A stretch of 64,000 nt of DNA from Aquisphaera giovannonii (lineage in GTDB: Bacteria > Planctomycetota > Planctomycetia > Isosphaerales > Isosphaeraceae): positions 6,572,001-6,636,000 of the forward strand of contig NZ_CP042997.1 in the NCBI RefSeq assembly GCF_008087625.1. Reading direction: 5' to 3'. The translations under genes and the position numbers were made by a program. Numbering within the stretch: the first letter of the stretch is position 1; the number at the start of each line of letters is the position of its first letter. Under the pieces are notes generated by a model, which was not told the DNA's origin, made no database searches, and saw nothing but the letters and a program-made list of their open reading frames with translations. Shown here piece by piece: positions 52,451 through 59,426 of this stretch.

Positions 52451-52927
52451 ATGGACGATCTGGACTGCCAGATGATGCGGCGGGCCCTGGTGCTCGCCGC
52501 GGAGGCCCGGGCCCTCGGCGAGGTCCCCGTGGGGGCGCTCGTCGTCCGGGCCGGCGTGGTGCTCTCCCAGGCGTACAACCTCCGGGAGACGCTCGACGAT
52601 CCCACGGCCCATGCCGAACGGCTGGCGATCACCCTCGCCGGCCGTTCGCTCCGCTCCTCGCGGCTGGACGGCTGCACCCTCTACGCGACGCTGGAGCCTT
52701 GCCCGATGTGCGCCGGGGCGGTCCTCCAGGCCCGCATCGCGCGCGTCGTCTACGGCGCGGCGGACCCGAAGGCGGGTGCCCTGGATAGCCTCTATCGCCT
52801 GGCCGGCGACCGCCGGCTCAATCATCGGGCCGAGGTCATCGGCGGCGTGCTCGCGGAAGAATGCGGCGAAATCCTGAGTCTGTTCTTCCAGGAACGCCGA
52901 CCTTCCTCTAAACTGTTGAAAGATTGA
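52451..52927 (+). CDS. tadA: tRNA-specific adenosine deaminase
   Basis: A 158-residue deaminase of the CDA fold with zinc ligands H54 in HAE (E56 is the proton shuttle) and C84/C87 in LEPCPMCAGA. The first loop (EVPVGALVV) and the C-terminal region are typical of TadA, which converts A34 to inosine in tRNA-Arg(ACG). The matching substrate, tRNA-Arg(ACG), is in this window at 10407. The ATG at 52451 is the conservative start; an ATG at 52418, overlapping the aquaporin stop as TGATG, would add 11 residues in the same frame. A guanine deaminase-like alternative is less likely. Confidence 0.92.
   Translation: MDDLDCQMMRRALVLAAEARALGEVPVGALVVRAGVVLSQAYNLRETLDDPTAHAERLAITLAGRSLRSSRLDGCTLYATLEPCPMCAGAVLQARIARVVYGAADPKAGALDSLYRLAGDRRLNHRAEVIGGVLAEECGEILSLFFQERRPSSKLLKD
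52886..52914 (+). promoter_or_regulatory. candidate sigma70-type promoter of tRNA-Ser
   Basis: TTCCAG (52886-52891) and TAAACT (52909-52914) are 17 bases apart, inside the end of tadA and 25 bases before the tRNA. Start would be near 52921. Confidence 0.45.
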
Positions 52928-52938
52928 GCGGCAACCCT

Positions 52939-53026
52939 GGAGGGGTGCCTGAGTGGTTGAAAGGGCCGGTCTCGAAAACCGGTGTACCCCTCCGGGGTAC
53001 CGTGGGTTCGAATCCCACCTCCTCCG
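52939..53026 (+). tRNA. tRNA-Ser (anticodon CGA)
   Basis: An 88-base class II tRNA. The acceptor GGAGGGG pairs with CTCCTCC (one G-U), the anticodon stem CCGGT/ACCGG holds loop CTCGAAA (anticodon CGA, reading UCG), a long variable arm GTACCCC/GGGGTAC is present, and the T arm is GTGGG/CCCAC with loop TTCGAAT. The discriminator base is G and CCA is not encoded. Confidence 0.97.
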
Positions 53027-53634
53027 CTAGCCAAGACCGGCGATGATGCCGGGTTCGACCTCGCCAGAACGCGTGCTCAATGGGGACGCTACGCGATCCC
53101 ACTTGTCAAGGGGCCCGCCTCCCGCCTCGCGAGCGTCCGCCGGGTTCCACCTCGCCGCTCTGCCGAAGGTCCCGTTTCCCGTCTTCTCCATCTCAACCAG
53201 GTTATGGATTCGACGGCGTTGGGCTTCCAGTGCCATCCCGTTGCCGGGCGGCATCAGCCACGCAGGTTTCTCCTCGATGTTCGTCTATTCTTCGCCAATT
53301 GTTGACCCGTGGAACAAGTCCATCGGTGTGTGGTTAATAGTGGGTCATGTGTTCAGGGCGGCGCGCGATCAGGTAGAAATGTCGAAAAAAAGACACGCGG
53401 CCGGGCTGGTTTTGTGAAGATCCGTTTAGGATGAACCCCAGGATCAACATCATCGATAGCCTTCGTTGACCATGCCCCGGACTCTATGCTAGTTTGTGCC
53501 CGCCTCACTGAGAAACCGTAAGGACAGAAAACGCCTCGCCGGAAATCGACCCCGACACGCAGGTGCAGTCGGGTCGTAGAGATTCGGAAGCTCGGGATGG
53601 CCTTGCGGCAGGAACTCGCGGAGACCAGGTAACG
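53027..53634. other. intergenic region with AT-rich half and candidate promoter
   Basis: About 608 bases between tRNA-Ser and the sugar transferase. Open frames here lack any domain. The right half is less GC-rich. A small hairpin CCGGC/GCCGG (53037-53052) follows the tRNA. TTGACC (53466-53471) and TAGTTT (53490-53495), 18 bases apart, are a possible promoter for the sugar transferase, which would give a leader of about 135 bases. Confidence 0.4.
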
Positions 53635-54375
53635 ATGAACCTCCGATTGGGATCGACATCAGGGGAAAAGCACCCAGGCGATGCCGCCTCGATCAGAGAT
53701 GGTGAGTTGGAGCTCGCGGCGATTGCGGGCGGCAGGGCCTCCGGGCTCATGGCCGACCGGACTTACGACATGCTCAAGCGTTGCATCGACCTCTGCGGGG
53801 CCCTGGTCGGCCTCCTGCTGTTCGCGCCGGTCATGCTGGGCGTGGCGATGCTGATCCGCCTCGACTCCCCGGGGCCGGTGCTCTTCAGGCAGTTGCGTCG
53901 CGGCCGGAATGGCCGGCTCTTCTACGTCCTGAAGTTCCGGACGATGGTCGCCGACGCGGAACGCAAGCTGAAGGAGCTGGAGCAGTTCAACGAGTCGGAG
54001 AACGGCGTCCTCTTCAAGATGAAGCACGATCCCCGGGTCACCCCCCTGGGCCGCTTCCTCCGGAGGTCGAGCCTCGACGAGCTGCCCCAATTCCTGAACG
54101 TGATCCGCGGCGAGATGAGCCTCGTCGGTCCCAGGCCCCTCCAGCTGCGGGATAGCGACAAGCTGCTGGACCTCGATCCCGAGGGATACGACACCCGGCT
54201 GAAGGTCCTGCCGGGATTGACCGGGCCCTGGCAGGTCGGCGGCCGGAGCGACATCGACTATGCCCAGATGGTCGAGCTCGACCGCGAGTATGTCGAGTCG
54301 CGGTCGCTTCTCGGGGATATCCGAATCATCTTCCAGACCGTTCTGGTGGTGGTCGTGGGCCGCGGGGCTTACTGA
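53635..54375 (+). CDS. sugar-phosphate polyprenyl transferase (WecA-unrelated, WbaP/Wzx-type initiating transferase)
   Basis: A 246-residue bacterial sugar transferase. One membrane segment (CGALVGLLLFAPVMLGVAMLI, ~54-74) is followed by the catalytic domain, with DSPGPVLFRQLRRGRNGR, LKFRTMVADAE, DPRVTPLGRFLRRSSLDELP and VIRGEMSLVGPRP; these are the canonical short-form polyisoprenyl-phosphate hexose-1-phosphate transferase motifs. It lacks the N-terminal multi-membrane region of long WbaP proteins. It would load the first sugar on undecaprenyl phosphate to start exopolysaccharide synthesis. The start ATG (53635) has GGAG at 11 bases. A strong terminator-like hairpin follows, so the gene is probably monocistronic. 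Confidence 0.92.
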   Translation: MNLRLGSTSGEKHPGDAASIRDGELELAAIAGGRASGLMADRTYDMLKRCIDLCGALVGLLLFAPVMLGVAMLIRLDSPGPVLFRQLRRGRNGRLFYVLKFRTMVADAERKLKELEQFNESENGVLFKMKHDPRVTPLGRFLRRSSLDELPQFLNVIRGEMSLVGPRPLQLRDSDKLLDLDPEGYDTRLKVLPGLTGPWQVGGRSDIDYAQMVELDREYVESRSLLGDIRIIFQTVLVVVVGRGAY

Positions 54376-54401
54376 TCGGCATCCATCAGGCCGTTGACAG
54401 G

Positions 54402-54435
54402 ACGACCCGGACCTACCATCGTAGGCCCGGGTCGT
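54402..54435 (+). terminator. hairpin terminator after the sugar transferase gene
   Basis: Arms 54402-54416 (ACGACCCGGACCTAC) and 54421-54435 (GTAGGCCCGGGTCGT) pair over 15 positions with one mismatch around a CATC loop. A weak T-rich stretch (TGTGTTG) follows, so this is terminator-like but not a perfect intrinsic terminator. Confidence 0.65.
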
Positions 54436-54537
54436 TGTGTTGACGCCCCCCGCCGGAATTTCCCCACGCCGGCCCTGTCTTGCCCGCCCTGGATCGGCCT
54501 CACCAGGCGATTGCCCCTCTCGGATGGAGTGCCCCGC

Positions 54538-55434
54538 GTGAGCGTCACGGCAGCCCTCATCGATGGCAAGGCGCTCGCCGACCGCGTGCGCCGGCGGGTG
54601 ACGGATGAGGTCGCCCTGTTGCGGGCGAGGTCCGGCATCGTCCCGGGATTGTCCGTCGTGCTCGTGGGGGACGACCCGGCCAGCCACGTCTATGTCCGGA
54701 ACAAGCAGAACGCCAGCAGGGCTGCGGGCATGACCGGGGAGACGCTCCGGCTGCCGGCCGATATCAGCCAGGCGGAGCTGCTCGCGACGATCGACCGCCT
54801 GAACGCCGATCGGTCGGTGCACGGGATCCTCGTGCAGCTCCCGCTGCCCCGCGGGCTGGACGAGCGGTCCGTGATCGAGCGCATCGACTCGCTCAAGGAT
54901 GTGGACGGGCTCCATCCGAGCAACGCGGGGCTCCTCGCCCAGGGGAATCCCCGGTTCGTCCCCTGCACGCCGCTCGGCGTCCGCGAGCTGCTGATCGACG
55001 CGAAGGTCCCGACGAGGGGGGCCCACGCCGTCGTGCTCGGCCGCTCCCAGCTCGTCGGCAAGCCGATGGCGCTCCTGCTCATGCAGAAGGGGGAAGGGGG
55101 CGACGCCACGGTGACCGTCTGCCACACGGCGACGAAGGCCCCCGCGGCCATCGCCAGGCAGGCCGACATCCTGATCGTGGCGATGGGCCGCCCCGAGGCG
55201 GTGACCGCGGACTGGGTCAAGCCCGGCGCGGTGGTCATCGACGTGGGCATTCACCGCCGCGGCGACGGCTCGCTGTGCGGGGACGTCGATTTCGCGGGCG
55301 TCGCCCCGGTCGCGTCCCGGATCACCCCCGTGCCGGGCGGCGTCGGGCCGATGACCGTGGCCATGCTCCTGAAGAACACCCTGCTGGCCGCGACGCTGGC
55401 CGCCGGAGGGCCCGCGTCCGGCCCGAACGCGTGA
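54538..55434 (+). CDS. folD: bifunctional methylenetetrahydrofolate dehydrogenase / methenyltetrahydrofolate cyclohydrolase
   Basis: A 298-residue FolD of normal length. It interconverts 5,10-methylene-THF, 5,10-methenyl-THF and 10-formyl-THF with NADP+. Conserved elements visible: SHVYVRNKQ (catalytic Lys), HGILVQLPLP, DVDGLHPSN, VLGRSQLVGKP (Rossmann loop), DVGIHRRGDGSLCGDVDF and TPVPGGVGPMTVAML. The start is taken as the GTG at 54538, since the fold starts at once (VTAALIDGKALA); an open frame extends upstream across the terminator-like hairpin. The isomerase-like gene follows after 10 bases. Confidence 0.95.
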   Translation: MSVTAALIDGKALADRVRRRVTDEVALLRARSGIVPGLSVVLVGDDPASHVYVRNKQNASRAAGMTGETLRLPADISQAELLATIDRLNADRSVHGILVQLPLPRGLDERSVIERIDSLKDVDGLHPSNAGLLAQGNPRFVPCTPLGVRELLIDAKVPTRGAHAVVLGRSQLVGKPMALLLMQKGEGGDATVTVCHTATKAPAAIARQADILIVAMGRPEAVTADWVKPGAVVIDVGIHRRGDGSLCGDVDFAGVAPVASRITPVPGGVGPMTVAMLLKNTLLAATLAAGGPASGPNA

Positions 55435-55444
55435 GGGCCTCTCC

Positions 55445-56281
55445 ATGATCCGCCTGGGGATCTGCAACGAGCTCTTCGAAGGCTGGGACATCGAGGCGGT
55501 CTGCCGGACCGTCAAGGGGCTGGGATACGACGGCCTCGAGATCGCCCCGTTCACGCTGGCGCCGCGGATCGACGAGCTCCCGGCCGACCGCAGGCGAGAG
55601 CTCAGGACGATCGTGGAGGACAGCGGGCTGGAGACGATCGGGCTCCACTGGCTGCTCGCCAGGACGGAGGGCTTCTACCTGACCTCGCCCGATCCCCTCG
55701 TCAGGCAGCGGACGGGCGAATACCTGCTCCGGCTGGCCGAAGCGACACGCGACCTCGGAGGCTCCCTCATGGTCCTCGGCTCGCCGAAGCAGCGCGACCT
55801 GCTGCCCGGCGTCGGCCTCGACGAGGCGACCCGGTACGCCCTCGAGGTCTTTCGCCGGATCATGCCCAGCATCGCCGGCATGGGCATCGACCTCTGCTTC
55901 GAGCCGCTCGCGCCCTCCGAGACGAACTTCATCAACACCTGCGCGCAGGCCATGGAGCTCGTCCGGCAGGTCGGCCAGCCGCGGTTCAAGCTCCACATGG
56001 ACGTGAAGGCCCAGAGCGGCGAGGCCGGGACGACCGTGCCCGACCTGATCCGACGCTACGCCCGCGACGCGGGCCACTTCCACGCCCAGGACGTGAACCT
56101 GCGCGGGCCCGGCATGGGGGACGTGGATTTCCGGCCGATCATGCGGGCCCTCGTCGAATCGGGATATGACCGCTGGGTGTCGGTCGAGGTGTTCGATTTC
56201 TCGCCGGGGGCCGAGGAGACGGCGCGACAGAGCGTCGCGTGCCTCCGCGAGTCGCTGAAGGCCGCGACGGCGGGCGCCTGA
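55445..56281 (+). CDS. sugar phosphate isomerase/epimerase family (xylose isomerase-like TIM barrel) protein
   Basis: A 278-residue TIM-barrel protein of the AP_endonuc_2 family. Pattern segments include GYDGLEIAPFTL, IGLHWLLART, GIDLCFEPLAPSETNF (metal-binding Glu), FKLHMDVKAQ (metal ligand region) and HFHAQDVNLRGPGMGDVDF. WVSVEVFDFSPG ends the barrel. Members isomerise or epimerise ketoses or act on inositol derivatives; the exact substrate is open. It lies 10 bases after folD, probably in one transcript. The ISKra4-like element is inserted 31 bases after its stop. Confidence 0.85.
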   Translation: MIRLGICNELFEGWDIEAVCRTVKGLGYDGLEIAPFTLAPRIDELPADRRRELRTIVEDSGLETIGLHWLLARTEGFYLTSPDPLVRQRTGEYLLRLAEATRDLGGSLMVLGSPKQRDLLPGVGLDEATRYALEVFRRIMPSIAGMGIDLCFEPLAPSETNFINTCAQAMELVRQVGQPRFKLHMDVKAQSGEAGTTVPDLIRRYARDAGHFHAQDVNLRGPGMGDVDFRPIMRALVESGYDRWVSVEVFDFSPGAEETARQSVACLRESLKAATAGA

Positions 56282-56321
56282 CGCCGGGGCCCTCGCGATC
56301 CCGCCATCACGCGGGTGCACG

Positions 56322-57626
56322 TCAGCTTCTGATTTTCTTGCGCGTTAATCTGGGCGCTCGTGGCCGGCGAGTGAAGGGACAGCCCGGACGTGTCTCGAGG
56401 TGCGCCTCCAGCCGTTCGTCGTCCGAGAGCGCCGCGGCGCGCACCTGGAGGATGGCCTCGGCCCCCTCCGGGTCGTTCCAGAACATCTCGGTCCCCTTGA
56501 CCCGGTAGTTCACCTCCTTGACGAGCGACTCCATCCAGGCCGTCGTCACCGGCAGCCCGCTCCGGCGATATTCGGGATATCTCATGCGCCCTTCGTTGTT
56601 GCTCAGGTAGGTGATCGTCACGGCCAGGACCTTCCGCGGGTCCTGATCCGGCGCGGTCGCGGGCGGCTCGCCCAGCTTCGCCCGCCAGGCCTGCAACTCC
56701 TCGATCACCTGGCCGACCTCCCCTCGCCATGCGCCTCGCATCCAGGCCAGGTACCGGTCCCACGCGTCCTCGGGCCCCTCGTGCACGGCCTTGGCCACCA
56801 GGAACAGGTAGCTCAGCACGTGGATGAAGTCGAGGATCGGCGTAAACTCGCCGAAGTGCCGCTTCCGGATCGACCAGTTCCACGCCAGCCCATCGCCCAG
56901 GAACGCCTTGGCTGACGCCTCGGGGAATCGCCGCCGCTTGGCTTCCCGCGCCATCTGCTTGCCGAACTCCTTCGAGTCCGCCATGCTGCTCAGCACGGTG
57001 CGCACCGACCGCTTCGGCCGCCAGTCGGCCGGCGGCACCATCTCCATGCCCTCGGGGGGCTCGCCGGCCCGCGATGGCGACTCGGGCGGCGAGGCCATGG
57101 AGGCGACCGACAGGGCTTCGGTCTCGGCGATCTTGGCCACGTGCTCCGGGTCGGCGAAGCAGGCCGGCGGCTCGGGCTCGGGGTCTTCCTCGGAGGTCGT
57201 GGGCCGGGCCCGGATCAGGCAGGCGTTCTTGGTCTCTCGCCACCCCTCGGATGTGCGGTGGACGCCGGGGCCGTGTCCCGGCTCGCGGGTGCGGATCCGG
57301 CCGCCGTCGCATTCGACCACCGCCAGCGCCGGCGGGCCCTCGGGGCGCCGTGCCAGCGAGTCATCGGTCCTGGGATCGGCGTCCCGACGTCGGGCCAGCT
57401 CGAGGCCGACGTCGCGCACCACGCGCTCGATGGTCTTGGCCGAGACGGGCTGGCCGGCCACCTGCTTCATCACGATGGCGGCCCGCTTGAACGAGCGGGC
57501 CTCGGCTCCGGCGTAGGTGAGCCGTCGCACGAGGGTCGGGGTCAAGGCCCGAGCATCAAGGCCCAGCGCCTCCCGGAGGGGGGAAAAACCCGCGGCGACA
57601 GCGGGGGCAATGACCCATCGGCTCAT
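56322..57626 (-). CDS. ISKra4-like transposase, DDE catalytic frame
   Basis: A 434-codon frame, the C-terminal part of the transposase. Acidic residues of a DDE triad are visible: VVECDGGRIR (D), FLGDGLAWNWSI (D) and, near the C-terminus, TTAWMESLVKEVNYRVKGTE (E). It has no ribosome site of its own near its 5' end. It overlaps the upstream zinc-ribbon frame by 71 bases and shares a T5C6 run at 57578-57588, where a +1 (or -2) change of frame joins the two. The product would be about 540 residues. Either programmed shift/slippage or a disabling indel explains the break. Confidence 0.85.
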   Translation of the reverse strand: MSRWVIAPAVAAGFSPLREALGLDARALTPTLVRRLTYAGAEARSFKRAAIVMKQVAGQPVSAKTIERVVRDVGLELARRRDADPRTDDSLARRPEGPPALAVVECDGGRIRTREPGHGPGVHRTSEGWRETKNACLIRARPTTSEEDPEPEPPACFADPEHVAKIAETEALSVASMASPPESPSRAGEPPEGMEMVPPADWRPKRSVRTVLSSMADSKEFGKQMAREAKRRRFPEASAKAFLGDGLAWNWSIRKRHFGEFTPILDFIHVLSYLFLVAKAVHEGPEDAWDRYLAWMRGAWRGEVGQVIEELQAWRAKLGEPPATAPDQDPRKVLAVTITYLSNNEGRMRYPEYRRSGLPVTTAWMESLVKEVNYRVKGTEMFWNDPEGAEAILQVRAAALSDDERLEAHLETRPGCPFTRRPRAPRLTRKKIRS

Positions 57627-57927
57627 CGAAGTCCAGGGGGCCGTCTATCGAAGTGACGGAGCGACTCCTGGGGACGACCTCGCAGCGGGTGCCGCACTCG
57701 GGGCACTTGACCGAGCGGGTCGCGTGCGAGGCCAGCTCCCCCATGTGACGGGCTTGCACCGTACGGCTGAGCCGCCGCCCCAGCTCGTGGGCACGGGCTT
57801 CGATGACCGAGTAGTGGGGGATGCCCACCACCGTGCCGTCGGCCCGATCGAGGGCCACGGCGATGCGTGCCGCCTCCTTCAGGAGTTGGTCCAATCTCGC
57901 CTGAAGTTCGGCCATCGTCCCATCCAT
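57556..57927 (-). CDS. ISKra4-like transposase, N-terminal zinc-ribbon frame
   Basis: A 123-codon frame starting at ATG 57927. The first ~50 residues are helical; then VKCPECGTRCEV and HCPRCRRGFFPPPG form a four-cysteine zinc ribbon. The second cysteine pair is followed directly by the T5C6 run where reading must shift to the DDE frame. In one-frame relatives the sequence FFP continues straight into the next domain, as it does here after the shift. Confidence 0.82.
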   Translation of the reverse strand: MDGTMAELQARLDQLLKEAARIAVALDRADGTVVGIPHYSVIEARAHELGRRLSRTVQARHMGELASHATRSVKCPECGTRCEVVPRSRSVTSIDGPLDFDEPMGHCPRCRRGFFPPPGGAGP

Positions 57928-58238
57928 GGATCGGCCTCCGCCGGGGTAGATCGGGCCTCCAAAGCACCGAAGGGCCGCACTCTACCACGGAACCACCGCG
58001 TTCCTCCATTGACATCCTCGTCCTCGCAGTAGAAGGCGCAGAAGCTGACGTGCACCCCCATCACGCGCCGACACGCCGATTGCCCTGTTCAAGTTCCGCC
58101 GACCTGCTATCCTCCGCGCGCCGAGTTCCCATCCACCCGGGGGATCGGTGTCACGTCTCTAAGGACCCCGGGGGCGGCGAAGACTGGATTTGCGCGGAAC
58201 CGTCGACACGGACGCGTCCGCCAAGGAGGAGGTACACC

Positions 58239-59243
58239 GTGGCGGCCCATAGCCGATCGGACGGGAGAGTACGAAGTCGCCCCGTCATGGAGGCGCTGGA
58301 GGGGCGGACTGTCCTGTCGACCTTCAAGGCCTCCAACATAGGCGAGCTCGTAGCGGACATCGCCCATGCGGCGCAGACCCCCGGCGCCAATACCATCCTG
58401 CTGTCGTCCGGCAATTACGTCGCCCCCCAGTCGATCCAGATCCGCGGCGTCCAGAACCTGACCATCGCGCCCGCCAAGGCGGGCGCGACGGTGAACCTCA
58501 TCGGCGGCGTGACCGATCGGGTCCTCACCATCGACGGCGGCGACGTGACCCTGAAAGGTCTGAACATCTCGAACGGGGGCGGGGCCCTCGGCGCGGGCAT
58601 CGGCGCCCGGAACGCCAATCTGACCCTGGACAACGTGCGCGTCTTCGACAACGTCGCCACGAGCGCGGCCGGGGGCGTTTACGTGCAGGGCGGCTCGCTC
58701 AACCTCAGGAACAGCTCGATCCTGAACAACCGCGTCGGCCATGCCACCGGATCCACCGGCGGCGGGCTCGTGGCGGTCGACGCGGCCACGCAGATCAGCA
58801 GCTCGGTCATCAACCAGAACTCCGTCTTCGCCGTGGACCTGACTTCCGGCAAGGCGACGACCGGCGTGGGGGCCGGGATCTACACGAGCGGGGGGACGCT
58901 GAACGTCGCCAAATCGACGATCTCGCAGAACGTCATCAGCTCCAGCTCCATCGGCCCCACGACCACCGCCCTCGGGGGCGGCGTCTACACGGCGAACACC
59001 GCGGCGACCGTGTCCGGGTCCACGATCAGCAACAACGGGCTCTCCACGTTCTCCACGAGCACGGCGAACGCCCAGGGCTCGGCCTTCGCCACCTCCGGCG
59101 GCAGCCTCGCGGTGACGAGCAGCACGATCACGAAGAACGGACCGGGCGGCTGGCGATCGTTCTGGAACCGGAATGCGACGGTCACGCTGACCAATAGCAC
59201 GCTGGACGGCCAGAGGATCTCCGGGACCCGGAACGTGACGTAG
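58239..59243 (+). CDS. secreted beta-helix surface protein with LEGRxxLS N-terminal motif
   Basis: A 334-residue protein from the GTG at 58239, which has the strongest ribosome site of the window (AAGGAGGAGG, 6 bases upstream). Residues 20-27, LEGRTVLS, match the planctomycete-type N-terminal LEPR/LEGRxxLS motif found on secreted proteins. The rest is a right-handed parallel beta-helix: about ten turns of Asn/Gly/Ser/Thr-rich strands such as VTLKGLNISNGGGALG, SLNLRNSSILNN and GTLNVAKSTISQN. No membrane segment or catalytic residues of a pectate lyase are evident; it may bind polysaccharide or other surface material. The ISKra4-like element lies about 180 bases upstream and may affect its promoter. 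Confidence 0.85.
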   Translation: MAAHSRSDGRVRSRPVMEALEGRTVLSTFKASNIGELVADIAHAAQTPGANTILLSSGNYVAPQSIQIRGVQNLTIAPAKAGATVNLIGGVTDRVLTIDGGDVTLKGLNISNGGGALGAGIGARNANLTLDNVRVFDNVATSAAGGVYVQGGSLNLRNSSILNNRVGHATGSTGGGLVAVDAATQISSSVINQNSVFAVDLTSGKATTGVGAGIYTSGGTLNVAKSTISQNVISSSSIGPTTTALGGGVYTANTAATVSGSTISNNGLSTFSTSTANAQGSAFATSGGSLAVTSSTITKNGPGGWRSFWNRNATVTLTNSTLDGQRISGTRNVT

Positions 59244-59426
59244 ACGCCGCGTGCGCGACGTGGACGCCACGCGTGGCACGCGACTCGAACGCAGACTCCG
59301 ACGACCTCCGCGAGGCGGGGCGACGCCCGCTCGCCTTGCCGCCACCCCCGGTTCGTCTTAGGATGAATCGCCGGGCCTCCAGGCCCCGGCCGGTGGGTTG
59401 CGGTGAAGTCCTCGAGGAGTTTGCTC

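Larger units (their letters stand above)
56313..58057 (-). mobile_element. complete ISKra4-like insertion sequence
   Basis: The element is 1745 bp with perfect 19-bp terminal inverted repeats: GGGTGCACGTCAGCTTCTG at 56313-56331 and its complement at 58039-58057. It is flanked by a perfect 9-bp direct repeat, CCATCACGC (56304-56312 and 58058-58066), a target duplication. It carries two overlapping minus-strand frames that together encode one transposase. The family assignment is from protein motifs (zinc-binding N-terminal frame plus DDE frame); ISKra4 is my best match from memory. The intact ends suggest recent insertion between the isomerase-like gene and the beta-helix protein gene. Confidence 0.9.

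Noticed and set aside
52822-53102. minus-strand frames over tRNA-Ser (EVGFEPTVPRRGTP-like)
   Set aside because: Translation of a tRNA-Ser gene, another common artefact.
59266-59277. 12-base palindrome GCCACGCGTGGC after the beta-helix gene
   Set aside because: May be part of a terminator but no U-run follows; chance occurrence is likely at this GC content.
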